Origin: Amycolatopsis iheyensis
GTDB taxonomy: Bacteria; Actinomycetota; Actinomycetes; Mycobacteriales; Pseudonocardiaceae
Reading direction: 5' to 3'
NCBI RefSeq assembly: GCF_024703995.1
Contig: NZ_JAMXQV010000042.1
Span: forward strand, 1-64,000
DNA: 64,000 nt
The notes beneath the pieces are model-generated. The model saw only the letters and a list, made by a program, of their open reading frames with translations, was not told where the DNA came from and made no database searches. How positions within the stretch are numbered: position 1 is the first letter of the stretch; every line of letters starts with the position of its first letter. Shown in pieces: positions 16,862-25,946 of this stretch. Both the position numbers and the translations under genes were made by a program.

Positions 16862-17851
16862 ATGACCGTCCTCGACAAAGTCGCGCCGGAAGGGAGCAAG
16901 GCCGGGGAGCGCACGTCTCCCCGGCCCACCTTCCGGCACAAGCTGAGCCGGTGGGACGTCAAGGTATCGCCGTACCTCTACGTCGCGCCGTTCTTCATCG
17001 TGTTCGGGATCGTCGGGCTGTTCCCGCTGCTCTACACCGCGTACGTCTCGCTGTTCAAGTGGAAGGCCGGCGACGACGACCCGGACTTCATCGGGCTCGA
17101 CAACTTCAAGGAGCTGTTCGCCGACAGCCAGTTCTGGAACGCGCTGACCAACACGGTCAGCATCTTCCTGCTCTCCAGCGTGCCGCAGCTGATCATCGCG
17201 GTGCTGCTGGCGGCGTTGCTCGGCGCCCGGCTGCGTGGCGCGACCGGCTGGCGCGTTGGCATCCTGCTGCCGTACGCGGCGAGCCTGGTCGCGATCGGCA
17301 TCATCTTCGCGAACCTGTTCGGCCCCAAGTACGGGCTGATCAACGGCGTGCTGCAGACCATCGGCCTCGACCCGGTCGACTGGCAGGCCAGCCGGTTCGG
17401 CAGCCACGTCGCGATCGCGATCATGGTCAACTGGCGCTGGACGGGCTACAACGCCCTGATCGTGCTGGCGGCCATGCAGGCCATCCCGAAGGAGCTGCAC
17501 GAGGCGGCGCTGATCGACGGCGCGGGCACCTGGCGGCGGTTCACGGCTGTCACCCTGCCGCTGCTCAAGCCCACGCTGATCTTCGTCACCATCACCTCGA
17601 CGATCGGCGGCCTGCAGATCTTCACCGAGCCGAAGCTGTTCGACGCCCTGCCCGGGTCGAACAACGGCGGCTCGACCAACCAGTTCCAGACCGTGACGCT
17701 GTACCTGTACCAATCGGCGTTCGAGAACTACAACCTCGGCTACGCCTCGGCGATCGCCTGGGTGCTGTTCCTGATCATCGTGCTCATCGCGCTGGTGAAC
17801 TTCTTCCTCACCGGCCGGCTCGCGCGCACCCCGGCGGTGAAGAAGAAATGA
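16862..17851 (+). CDS. cebF: CebF ABC-type sugar permease
   Basis: The product has 329 residues and six predicted membrane segments, the first being YLYVAPFFIVFGIVGLFPLL. The binding-protein-dependent transport signature (EAA loop) is EAALIDGAGTWRRFTAVTLP near residues 212-231, which contacts the ATPase. It begins four bases after cebE stops and its own stop overlaps the cebG start, so the three genes are translationally coupled. It forms a heterodimeric channel with CebG to import cellobiose/cellotriose. Confidence 0.92.
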   Translation: MTVLDKVAPEGSKAGERTSPRPTFRHKLSRWDVKVSPYLYVAPFFIVFGIVGLFPLLYTAYVSLFKWKAGDDDPDFIGLDNFKELFADSQFWNALTNTVSIFLLSSVPQLIIAVLLAALLGARLRGATGWRVGILLPYAASLVAIGIIFANLFGPKYGLINGVLQTIGLDPVDWQASRFGSHVAIAIMVNWRWTGYNALIVLAAMQAIPKELHEAALIDGAGTWRRFTAVTLPLLKPTLIFVTITSTIGGLQIFTEPKLFDALPGSNNGGSTNQFQTVTLYLYQSAFENYNLGYASAIAWVLFLIIVLIALVNFFLTGRLARTPAVKKK

Positions 17852-18705
17852 CGACCCTCCAGAGTGGACTCCGCAGGCGAGTCGCCACGCTCGGGAAGCC
17901 GCGCAAGGCGACCTACGTCGTGCTGGCGATCTTCGTGCTCGGTTCGCTGTTCCCGTTCTACTGGTCGTTCCTGGTGGCCAGCCGCGACAACGGGATGCTC
18001 ACCGAGCGCATCCCGCCGTTCATCCCCGGTGGCAACTTCTTCGCCAACGCCGCCCGGGTGTTCGACACCGTGCCGTTCTGGAAGGCGTTGGCGAACAGCG
18101 TCATCGTGTCCGGCACGGTCACGCTCACCACGGTGCTGTTCTCGTCACTGGCCGGGTTCGCCTTCGCGAAACTGCGGTTCAAGGGCCGCAACGGGATGTT
18201 CGTGTTCATCGTCGTCACGCTCGCGGTGCCGACGCAGCTCGGCATCATCCCGCTGTTCATCGCGATGTCCGAGCTCGGCTGGGCGGGCGGCCTGCAGTCG
18301 GTGATCGTGCCGAACCTGGTCACCGCGTTCGGCGTGTTCTGGATGCGGCAGTACACAGTGGACGCCCTGCCCTACGAGCTCATCGAGGCCGCGCGCGTCG
18401 ACGGGTGCAGCATGATCCGGATCTTCTGGAACGTCTGCCTGCCCGCGGTGCGCCCGGCCGCGGCGATCCTCGCGATGTTCACGTTCATGACGTCGTGGAA
18501 CGACTTCCTCTGGCCGCTGGTGGTCCTGGACGCGGGCAACCCGACCGTCCAGGTCGCTCTGGAAAAGCTGCAGAGCGGCTACTACGTCGACTATTCACTG
18601 GTGCTGGCCGGCACGACCCTGGCCACCATCCCGATCCTCATCGTCTTCGTCCTCCTCGGCCGCCAGATCGTGGCCGGGATCATGCAAGGTGCCGTGAAAG
18701 GGTGA
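17848..18705 (+). CDS. cebG: CebG ABC-type sugar permease
   Basis: The product has 285 residues and six membrane segments (first: KATYVVLAIFVLGSLFPFYW). The EAA loop is EAARVDGCSMIRIFWNVCLP near residues 179-198. The ATG overlaps the cebF stop by four bases (ATGA). MalG-type membrane partner of CebF. The bglC start follows three bases after its stop. Confidence 0.92.
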   Translation: MTTLQSGLRRRVATLGKPRKATYVVLAIFVLGSLFPFYWSFLVASRDNGMLTERIPPFIPGGNFFANAARVFDTVPFWKALANSVIVSGTVTLTTVLFSSLAGFAFAKLRFKGRNGMFVFIVVTLAVPTQLGIIPLFIAMSELGWAGGLQSVIVPNLVTAFGVFWMRQYTVDALPYELIEAARVDGCSMIRIFWNVCLPAVRPAAAILAMFTFMTSWNDFLWPLVVLDAGNPTVQVALEKLQSGYYVDYSLVLAGTTLATIPILIVFVLLGRQIVAGIMQGAVKG

Positions 18706-18707
18706 CC

Positions 18708-20114
18708 ATGTCCGTACATCCCGACAGCGTTCGGGCGGAGACAGCGCTGATGTTCCCGCCCGGCTTCGTCTGGGGCGCCGCCACCGCGGCGTTCCAGGTG
18801 GAAGGAGCCACCACGGCCGACGGTCGCACCGACTCGGTCTGGGACGTCTTCGCACGCCGTCCGGGCGCGGTCGTGGGCGGCGACACCGGCGACCCGGCGG
18901 CCGACCACTACCGCCGCTACCCCGAGGACGTCGACCTGATGCGCCGCCTCGGCCTCGGCGCCTACCGGTTTTCGCTGGCGTGGCCCCGGGTCCGCCCGGA
19001 CGGCGGCGCGCCGAACGCCGCCGGGCTCGCCTTCTACGACCGGCTCGTGGACTGCCTGCTGGAAGCGGGGGTCGAGCCGTGGGCGACGCTCTACCACTGG
19101 GACCTGCCCCAGACGCTCGAGGAGCAGGGAGGCTGGACGAACCGCGACACCGCGTACCGGTTCGCCGAGTACACCGAGACGGTGCTGGAACGCCTCGGCG
19201 ACCGCGTCGCGAGCTGGTCGACGCTCAACGAGCCGTGGTGCGCGGCGATGCTCGGCTACGCGGGCGGCATCCACGCGCCGGGCCGCACCGACCACCCGGC
19301 CGCCGTCGCCGCCACCCACCACCTGCTGCTGGGCCACGGGCTGGCGATGGACATCATCCGCCGCCACGCGCCGGGCGTCCCGGCGGGCATCACGTTGAAC
19401 CTCTACCCGGTCGCCCCGCACGACCCGGCGAACGTCACCGACGTCGCCGCGGCCCGCCGGATCGACGGCTTGCAGAACCGCCTGTTCCTCGACCCGGTGC
19501 TGCGCGGCGGCTACCCGGACGACCTGGTCACCGACCTGGCCCCGTTCGGTCTCGGCGACGTGGTGCGCGACGAGGACGCCGCGGTCATCGCGGCGCACGT
19601 CGACTGGCTGGGGGTGAACTACTACCGCGACTACCGGGTGGCCGGCCGCCCGGTGCCGGGCAGCGAGCCGGCGGGCCCGGAGTGGGTGGGCGCGGGCGAC
19701 GTGCACTTCGTCCCGGACCTGGCGGCACCGCGCACGGACTCCGGCTGGGAGGTCCAGCCGGCCGGGCTGACGGAGTCGTTGCTGCAGGTCCACCGCGGCT
19801 ACCGCCGGGTGCCGCTGTACATCACGGAGAACGGAGCGGCGTACCCCGACGTCATCGACGGCGGCGGTGACATCGTGGACACCGACCGGGTGGCGTTCCT
19901 CGACTCCCACCTGCGAGCGGCACACGACGCGATCCAGGCCGGAGTAGACCTGCGCGGCTACTTCTACTGGTCACTGCTGGACAACTTCGAGTGGGCGGAG
20001 GGCTACGCAAAGCGCTTCGGCTTGATCCACGTGGACTACGCAACGCAGGTGAGGACGCTGAAGCGCAGCGCACAGTGGTATTCACGGGTGATCGGCCTCA
20101 ACGGCCTCGGCTGA
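18708..20114 (+). CDS. bglC: GH1 beta-glucosidase (BglC-like), intracellular
   Basis: The 468-residue GH1 barrel has no signal peptide. Glu175 in STLNEPW is the acid/base and Glu374 in YITENGAAYP the nucleophile; FPPGFVWGAATAAFQVEG is the family's N-terminal signature. It should hydrolyse imported cellobiose and cellotriose to glucose in the cytoplasm. It is the last gene of cebEFG-bglC, two bases after cebG, an order well known from Streptomyces, and falls under the CebR operators upstream of cebE. In S. scabies BglC activity also feeds back on CebR by removing its inducer. Confidence 0.93.
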   Translation: MSVHPDSVRAETALMFPPGFVWGAATAAFQVEGATTADGRTDSVWDVFARRPGAVVGGDTGDPAADHYRRYPEDVDLMRRLGLGAYRFSLAWPRVRPDGGAPNAAGLAFYDRLVDCLLEAGVEPWATLYHWDLPQTLEEQGGWTNRDTAYRFAEYTETVLERLGDRVASWSTLNEPWCAAMLGYAGGIHAPGRTDHPAAVAATHHLLLGHGLAMDIIRRHAPGVPAGITLNLYPVAPHDPANVTDVAAARRIDGLQNRLFLDPVLRGGYPDDLVTDLAPFGLGDVVRDEDAAVIAAHVDWLGVNYYRDYRVAGRPVPGSEPAGPEWVGAGDVHFVPDLAAPRTDSGWEVQPAGLTESLLQVHRGYRRVPLYITENGAAYPDVIDGGGDIVDTDRVAFLDSHLRAAHDAIQAGVDLRGYFYWSLLDNFEWAEGYAKRFGLIHVDYATQVRTLKRSAQWYSRVIGLNGLG

Positions 20115-20126
20115 GGGAGGAAGGAA

Positions 20127-20158
20127 GGTGAAGGCCGCCGGCGCGGGCGGCCTTCACC
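20127..20158 (+). terminator. Terminator of the ceb operon
   Basis: GGTGAAGGCCGCC (20127-20139) pairs perfectly with GGCGGCCTTCACC (20146-20158) across a six-base loop. It lies 12 bases after the bglC stop. No T tract follows, as is usual in high-GC actinomycetes. Confidence 0.75.
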
Positions 20159-20233
20159 GGCGCAAGTGACGGGCCCTCAAAACCCGACACGACGAGAACC
20201 CAGACCCCCCGCACCGCGATCCGAAGCCAGAAC

Positions 20234-20292
20234 ACGGCCGGCAGCGCCGGGTCAAGGCATCTTTCCCGCCTTGACGCGGTGCTGCCGGCCGT
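20234..20292. other. Two-tier hairpin between bglC and the dehydratase gene
   Basis: ACGGCCGGCAGC (20234-20245) pairs with 20281-20292 over 12 bases. An inner stem GTCAAGGC (20251-20258) pairs with GCCTTGAC (20268-20275), with loop ATCTTTCCC. It ends 100 bases before the dehydratase start. It could be a second terminator, a 5' leader structure or a mobile repeat. Confidence 0.6.
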
Positions 20293-20392
20293 AGTCACAA
20301 TGAAGGCTTCGGGGTGCCGGAAGGGCATTTGAACCCGCCGCCCACCCGCCAAAGACGTGCATCCCGGCCACCTCATTGACAGACTGACCGGT

Positions 20393-22159
20393 ATGGGACT
20401 GCGCAGCGAAGCTTGGTTCAACAACCCCGCCGACCCGGGCATGACGGCCCTCTACCTAGAGCGCTACATGAACTGGGGCCTCACCCGCGAAGAGCTGCAG
20501 TCCGGCAGGCCGATCATCGGCATAGCGCAGACCGGCTCGGACCTGTCCCCCTGCAACCGCCACCACGTCCAGCTGGCCGACCGCACCCGCGAAGGCATCC
20601 GCGAAGCGGGCGGAATAGCCATCGAATTCCCCGTGCACCCCATCCAGGAAACCGGCAAACGCCCCACCGCGGCACTGGACCGCAACCTGGCCTACCTGGG
20701 CCTGGTGGAGACGCTCTACGGCTACCCGATAGACGGCGTCGTCCTCACCACGGGCTGCGACAAGACGACCCCAGCCTGCCTGATGGCCGCAGCGACCGTG
20801 AACATCCCATCGATAGTGCTCTCCGGCGGCCCCATGCTCAACGGCTGGCACAACGGCGAGCGAACGGGCTCGGGCACCATCGTCTGGAAGGCCCGAGAGC
20901 TGCTCGCCGCCGGCGAAATCGACGACGCCGGCTTCATGGAGCTGGTCGCCTCCTCGGCTCCATCGCCAGGCCACTGCAACACCATGGGCACGGCATCGAC
21001 GATGAACGCCCTCGCCGAGGCACTCGGCATGAGCCTGCCGGGCTGCGCGGCGATCCCGGCACCGCACCGCGACCGCGCCCGGATGGCCTACCTGACCGGG
21101 CGAAGGATCGTCGAGCTGGTCCGGGAAGACCTCAAGCCGTCGGACATCCTGACCCGAGAGGCGTTCGAGAACGCGATCGTCGTCAGCTCGGCGATCGGCG
21201 GCTCGACCAACGCACCGATCCACATCGGCGCGATCGCCCGGCACGTCGGCGTGGACCTGCCCCTCGAAGACTGGCAGCGGCTGGGGTACGCCGTCCCGCT
21301 GCTGGTCGACCTGCAGCCCGCGGGCAAGTACCTCGGCGAGGAGTTCCACCGCGCCGGCGGCGTCCCGGCGGTGGTGCACGAGCTGATGCGGCACGGCCTG
21401 ATCCACGAGGACGCACGCACGGTCAACGGCCGCACACTGGGCGAGAACTGCCGCGAGGCCGAGGCCGGCGACCGCGACGTCATCCGCACCTTCGACACCG
21501 CCCTCACCGAAGACGCCGGGTTCCTCGTGTTCACGGGCAACCTCTTCGACGCGGCCATCATGAAGTCCAGCGTGATCTCCCCGGAGTTCCGCCGCCGCTA
21601 CCTGGCCGGCGGCGTCTACGAGGGCACCGCGGTCGTGTTCGACGGCCCGGAGGACTACCATGCCCGCATCGACGAGGCGGGCCTCGGCGTCGACGAGCAC
21701 TCGCTGCTCGTCATGCGCGGCACCGGCCCGCTCGGCTACCCGGGCGCGGCCGAGGTGGTGAACATGCGGCCGCCGGCGGCGCTGATCAAGCAGGGCATCC
21801 GTGAGCTGCCGTGCCTCGGCGACGGCCGGCAGTCGGGCACGTCCGGGTCGCCGTCGATCCTCAACGCCTCCCCCGAAGCCGCGGCGGGCGGTGGCCTCGC
21901 GGTGCTGCGCACCGGCGACCGGGTGCGCATCGACCTCGCGGCGGGCACCGCGAACGTGCTCATTCCGGACGAGGAGCTCGCGCTGCGCCACAAGGAGCTG
22001 GCAGAGTCGGGCGGGTACCCGGCCCCGGAGTCGCAGACACCGTGGCAGGAGATCCAGCGTTCGATGGTCGACCAGCTCTGCGACGGCATGGTCCTGCGCC
22101 CGGCCGTGGCCTACCAGCGGATCGCGCAGACGAAGGGCATCCCCCGCGACAACCACTAG
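20393..22159 (+). CDS. IlvD/Edd-family sugar-acid dehydratase
   Basis: The product has 588 residues and belongs to the Fe-S dependent dihydroxyacid/sugar-acid dehydratases. Cluster-binding cysteines are visible in GSDLSPCNRHH, LTTGCDKTTPAC and APSPGHCNTMGTAS; SAIGGSTNAPIHIGAI is another family signature. The N-terminus LRSEAWFNNPADPGMTALYLERYMN is typical of the aldonate (xylonate/arabonate-like) branch rather than of biosynthetic IlvD, so a sugar-acid substrate is inferred. I took the ATG at 20393 as start; an in-frame ATG-less extension to 20357 adds 12 atypical residues. It is followed by a strong hairpin and stands alone, but its position beside the cellulose island suggests carbohydrate catabolism. 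Confidence 0.85.
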   Translation: MGLRSEAWFNNPADPGMTALYLERYMNWGLTREELQSGRPIIGIAQTGSDLSPCNRHHVQLADRTREGIREAGGIAIEFPVHPIQETGKRPTAALDRNLAYLGLVETLYGYPIDGVVLTTGCDKTTPACLMAAATVNIPSIVLSGGPMLNGWHNGERTGSGTIVWKARELLAAGEIDDAGFMELVASSAPSPGHCNTMGTASTMNALAEALGMSLPGCAAIPAPHRDRARMAYLTGRRIVELVREDLKPSDILTREAFENAIVVSSAIGGSTNAPIHIGAIARHVGVDLPLEDWQRLGYAVPLLVDLQPAGKYLGEEFHRAGGVPAVVHELMRHGLIHEDARTVNGRTLGENCREAEAGDRDVIRTFDTALTEDAGFLVFTGNLFDAAIMKSSVISPEFRRRYLAGGVYEGTAVVFDGPEDYHARIDEAGLGVDEHSLLVMRGTGPLGYPGAAEVVNMRPPAALIKQGIRELPCLGDGRQSGTSGSPSILNASPEAAAGGGLAVLRTGDRVRIDLAAGTANVLIPDEELALRHKELAESGGYPAPESQTPWQEIQRSMVDQLCDGMVLRPAVAYQRIAQTKGIPRDNH

Positions 22160-22160
22160 C

Positions 22161-22187
22161 GCGGCACTTTCATAGGGAAAGTGCCGC
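22161..22187. terminator. Hairpin terminator after the dehydratase
   Basis: GCGGCACTTTC (22161-22171) pairs exactly with GAAAGTGCCGC (22177-22187), loop of five. It directly follows the dehydratase stop. The same stem sequence recurs in the palindrome at 38735-38774. Confidence 0.8.
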
Positions 22188-22211
22188 TTCGAACGGGTGC
22201 GGAGGGGGTAT
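22186..22211 (+). promoter_or_regulatory. SigB-type promoter of the DUF3040 gene
   Basis: GCTT (22186-22189), 16 bases, GGGTAT (22206-22211), 30 bases upstream of the start. Confidence 0.55.
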
Positions 22212-22241
22212 CCCAGCGATAGCCGAGGCGAGGAGGACCCC

Positions 22242-22550
22242 ATGTTGCCGGAGCGAGAGCGGCACGCCCTGCGCGAAATCGAGGCCGAGCTGCTGGCGAG
22301 CGACCCCGCGTTCGCCGCCGCGTTCAACGGCCGCACCCGGCGCGGCCTCCGGCGGTGGAACCTGCTGCTGGTGCTGTCCGACGTCACCGCGGTGGTGATG
22401 CTGGTCGTCGGCCTCTTCGCCCGCGACGCCGCACTCGTGCTCTGGGGCACGGTCTGCGCCGGCGCGCTGGTGGCGTGGCACATCGCCCGCGCCGAGACGA
22501 CCCGGGAGGCCGCTCAGGACGGCACGACGCCGGCGGCCGGCTCGCGCTGA
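22242..22550 (+). CDS. DUF3040 membrane protein
   Basis: The product has 102 residues. It opens with LPERERHALREIEAELLASDPAFAAAF, the hallmark of DUF3040, followed by two membrane helices (about residues 40-60 and 62-80) and a charged tail. The ATG at 22242 has AGGAGGA five bases upstream. Function unknown; related genes in streptomycetes often belong to the SigB stress regulon, and a GGGTAT-type promoter lies upstream here. Confidence 0.8.
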   Translation: MLPERERHALREIEAELLASDPAFAAAFNGRTRRGLRRWNLLLVLSDVTAVVMLVVGLFARDAALVLWGTVCAGALVAWHIARAETTREAAQDGTTPAAGSR

Positions 22551-22575
22551 GCTTGCCGCCGACGTCCACAGTGGA

Positions 22576-23696
<1,121 letters not shown>

Positions 23697-23703
<7 letters not shown>

Positions 23704-24334
23704 GCCCGCGGAGTACCCGGACCACGCGGCCGAAAATCACCGACCTCGCCCGGCTGCGGTCCGCGGCGGCCGGCTGTCACGGCTGCGCCCTGCACCGGGA
23801 CGCGACCCAGACCGTCTTCGGCGAAGGCTCTCACGGCGCGAAGGTGCTGGTCGTCGGCGAACAGCCGGGTGACGAGGAGGACCTCGCGGGTGAGCCGTTC
23901 GTCGGCCCGCCGGCAAGCTGCTGGACCGGGCCTTCGACGAGGCGGGCTTCGACCGGAAGTCGCGCTACGTCACCAACGCGGTCAAGCACTTCAAGTTCAA
24001 GCGTGCCGAACGCGGCAAGCGCCGCATCCACCGGAAACCGGGCCGCACCGAAGTGGTTGCGTGCCGGCCGTGGCTGCTGGCCGAGCTGAGGGCGGTGCGC
24101 CCGGAGCTGGTGCTGCTGCTGGGCGCGACGGCCGCGCAGTCGCTGCTGGGCCCGAAGTTCCGGCTGACCGCGCACCGCGGCGAGCCGGTCGAAGCACCCG
24201 AAGACGTGGCGGAGCTGGTGCCGTCGGCCATCGCGACGGTGCACCCGTCGGCGGTCCTGCGGGCACCGGACCGCGACGAGGCCTACGCGGCTTTCGTGGC
24301 CGACCTGACGGCTGCGCGCCGGACTCTCGCCTGA
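23697..24334 (+). pseudogene. udgX: UdgX-type uracil-DNA glycosylase, frameshifted
   Basis: Two frames together encode a family IV-like/UdgX protein. Frame one (to about 23908) gives AAGCHGCALHRDATQTVFGEG, then VLVVGEQPGDEEDLAGEPFVGP. Adding one base within 23905-23913 restores AGKLLDRAFDEAGFDRKSRY, then KRRIHRKPGRTEVVACRPW and HPSAVLRAPDRDEAYAAFV to the stop at 24334. The R-R-I-H loop holds the His that covalently traps uracil-DNA in UdgX. The N-terminus may carry a second shift, because the ATG at 23701 in another frame reads MPAEYPDHAAE, which resembles usual UdgX starts. As written no full-length product can be made. A sequencing error is the main alternative. Confidence 0.8.
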
Positions 24335-24339
24335 CCCGA

Positions 24340-24424
24340 GCGCCCCAATGTGGCGTTGGGTGCGCTCAACGCACCCAATGTGGCGTTCGGGGCGGCGGAC
24401 GCACCCAACGCCACAGTGGGGCGC
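24340..24424. repeat. 30-bp-unit compound repeat, copy 1 (short)
   Basis: Two direct units with core CCCAATGTGGCGTT (AATG at 24347 and 24377) are closed by an inverted copy (CCCAACGCCACAGTGGGGCG, ending 24424). The ends form an inverted repeat that begins GCGCCCCA. It lies six bases after the udgX stop, and the LigD polymerase gene ends inside it. It is the same family as 53706-53850. Confidence 0.85.
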
Positions 24425-25289
24425 CGCAGGTGAGCCGGCGCAGAGCCGCTTCCGCCGAGCCCGCGTGCTCGGCCAAGTCGCGCCAAGGGTCGTCCTTGCG
24501 TGCCAGCCGCTGCTTCTCCTTCGCCAGGCTCCAGCCGTCCGGGTCGGCCTTGCCCAGCTCGCGCCAGTCCAGCGGGGTCGCGGCCGCCGCGCCCGGGCGG
24601 GCGCGCAGCGAGTACGGCGCGACGAACGTCTGCGCGTAGCCGTTGCGGTTGGCGTCGAGGAAGATCCGGTCGCCGCGCTTGTCCTTGCGCTGGGCCGTCG
24701 TCAGCCGGTCGGGGTCGGCCGCCGCGACCCGGTCCGCCAGGGCGCGGGACAGCTCGAGCACCACGTCGACGTCGGACTTCGCGTCGAGCGGCGCCAGCAC
24801 GTGGAAGCCGCGGCCGCCCGTCGCCTGGACGAACGCCGTCAGCCCGGCCCGCTCGTACTCGGCTCGGATCCCGCGCGCGACCGGCCGCAGCTCGGCGACC
24901 GGCGTGCCGTCCGGCGGGTCGAGGTCCAGCACCAGCCGGTCCGGCCGCTCCGGCGCGTCCACTGTGGACAGCCAGACGTGGAACTCCAGCGTGCCCTGCC
25001 CGGCCAGGTAGTCCAGCGTGTCGGCGTCTTCGCAGACCACGTAGTCGTCCGAACCGCCACCGCGCCGGGGCACGCTCGCGACGCGGATCGAGTCCGGGAA
25101 GTGCTCGCCCGGGTGCTTCTGGAACCAGCCCTGGCCCTCGATGCCGTCCGGGAACCGCCGCAGCGTCAGCGGGCGGCCGCGCAGGTGCGGCAGCATGACG
25201 TCGGCGACCGCCCGGTAGTACTCGACGACGTCGCCCTTGGTCAGCCCGTCGGCCGGGTAGAACACCTTGTCCGCATGAGAGATCTTCAC
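24366..25289 (-). CDS. ligD: LigD-type NHEJ polymerase/primase
   Basis: The product has 307 residues. It is the archaeo-eukaryotic-primase-type polymerase domain that fills ends during non-homologous end joining. Signatures: KISHADKVFYPADGLTKGDVVEYY, GQGWFQKHPGEHFPDSI, LVLDLDPPDG with the catalytic Asp pair, and GGRGFHVLAPL. The GTG at 25289 overlaps the ligase remnant's stop in GTGA, with GGAGCAGG upstream. The last 18 or so residues (LWRWVRPPPRTPHWVR) come from the intergenic repeat, so the natural C-terminus was probably replaced. Downstream partner of Ku in the operon. Confidence 0.88.
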   Translation of the reverse strand: MKISHADKVFYPADGLTKGDVVEYYRAVADVMLPHLRGRPLTLRRFPDGIEGQGWFQKHPGEHFPDSIRVASVPRRGGGSDDYVVCEDADTLDYLAGQGTLEFHVWLSTVDAPERPDRLVLDLDPPDGTPVAELRPVARGIRAEYERAGLTAFVQATGGRGFHVLAPLDAKSDVDVVLELSRALADRVAAADPDRLTTAQRKDKRGDRIFLDANRNGYAQTFVAPYSLRARPGAAAATPLDWRELGKADPDGWSLAKEKQRLARKDDPWRDLAEHAGSAEAALRRLTCGAPLWRWVRPPPRTPHWVR

Positions 25290-25946
25290 GCCTGCTCCCG
25301 CACCACGTCGGCCGCCCGCTTGTCCTCGCGCAGCCCGGCGAACCGCGGGTGCCGAAGCCGCCCGTCGCGCGTCCATTCGGAGAAGCCGACCTGCGCGACC
25401 AGCTCCGGCCGGACCCAGTGCGCGCCGGACTCCTTCATCGCCCCGGCGAACGGCGACTGCTTCGTCTCGCGCGCCCGCAACCGGGCGTGCAGGGATGCCA
25501 AGAGCTTTTCGTCGAAGCCGGTAGCGCGCCGAAGCCGTGCCGCGCGCCCTGCGGGTCGGTGAAACCGCCGATGACCAGCTCCTGCCCCTGCGCGCACTTG
25601 AACTTCAGCCAGTCGGGTGTCCGCGTCGGCCCGTTTGGCGATGACGCCCTCCCAGCCACGCCGGCAGGCCTGTTCGGAGAACTTCTCGCCCTCGGTGTTG
25701 CGGTGGGCCGACAGCCGGAGCGGGTCCGCGAAGCCGAACGCGTCGCGCAGCAACGCCTTCCGCTGCCGCAGGGGCAGCGCGGTCGTGTCGTGGTCGTCGA
25801 AGTACAGCAGGTCGAACAGGTAGTAGTAGACCCGCACGCCGGTCGCGCGGGCGCGGTCCGGGTCCGTGAGGTGGATCCGCGGCTGCAGCGCGGCGAAGGT
25901 CGGTGAGCGTGGCCAAGGTCGGCTCGCGCCAGCCTGGTCCCGTCAC
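25286..25946 (-). pseudogene. Degenerate LigD-type ATP-dependent DNA ligase
   Basis: Three frames carry pieces of an NHEJ ligase. It starts GTG 25946 with REPTLATLTD, then jumps at about 25898 to FAALQPRIHLTDPDRARATG and VRVYYYLFDLLYFDDHDTTAL. The segment that should hold the catalytic KxDG lysine and most of the adenylation domain is missing. A second break near 25617 leads to DWLKFKCAQGQELVIGGFTD in another frame, and a third near 25525 returns to TGFDEKLLASLHARLRARET and the OB-fold end (WVRPELVAQVGFSEWTRDGR). Several in-place deletions make a sequencing error unlikely. It sits between Ku and the polymerase and overlaps both by GTGA. Confidence 0.85.
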
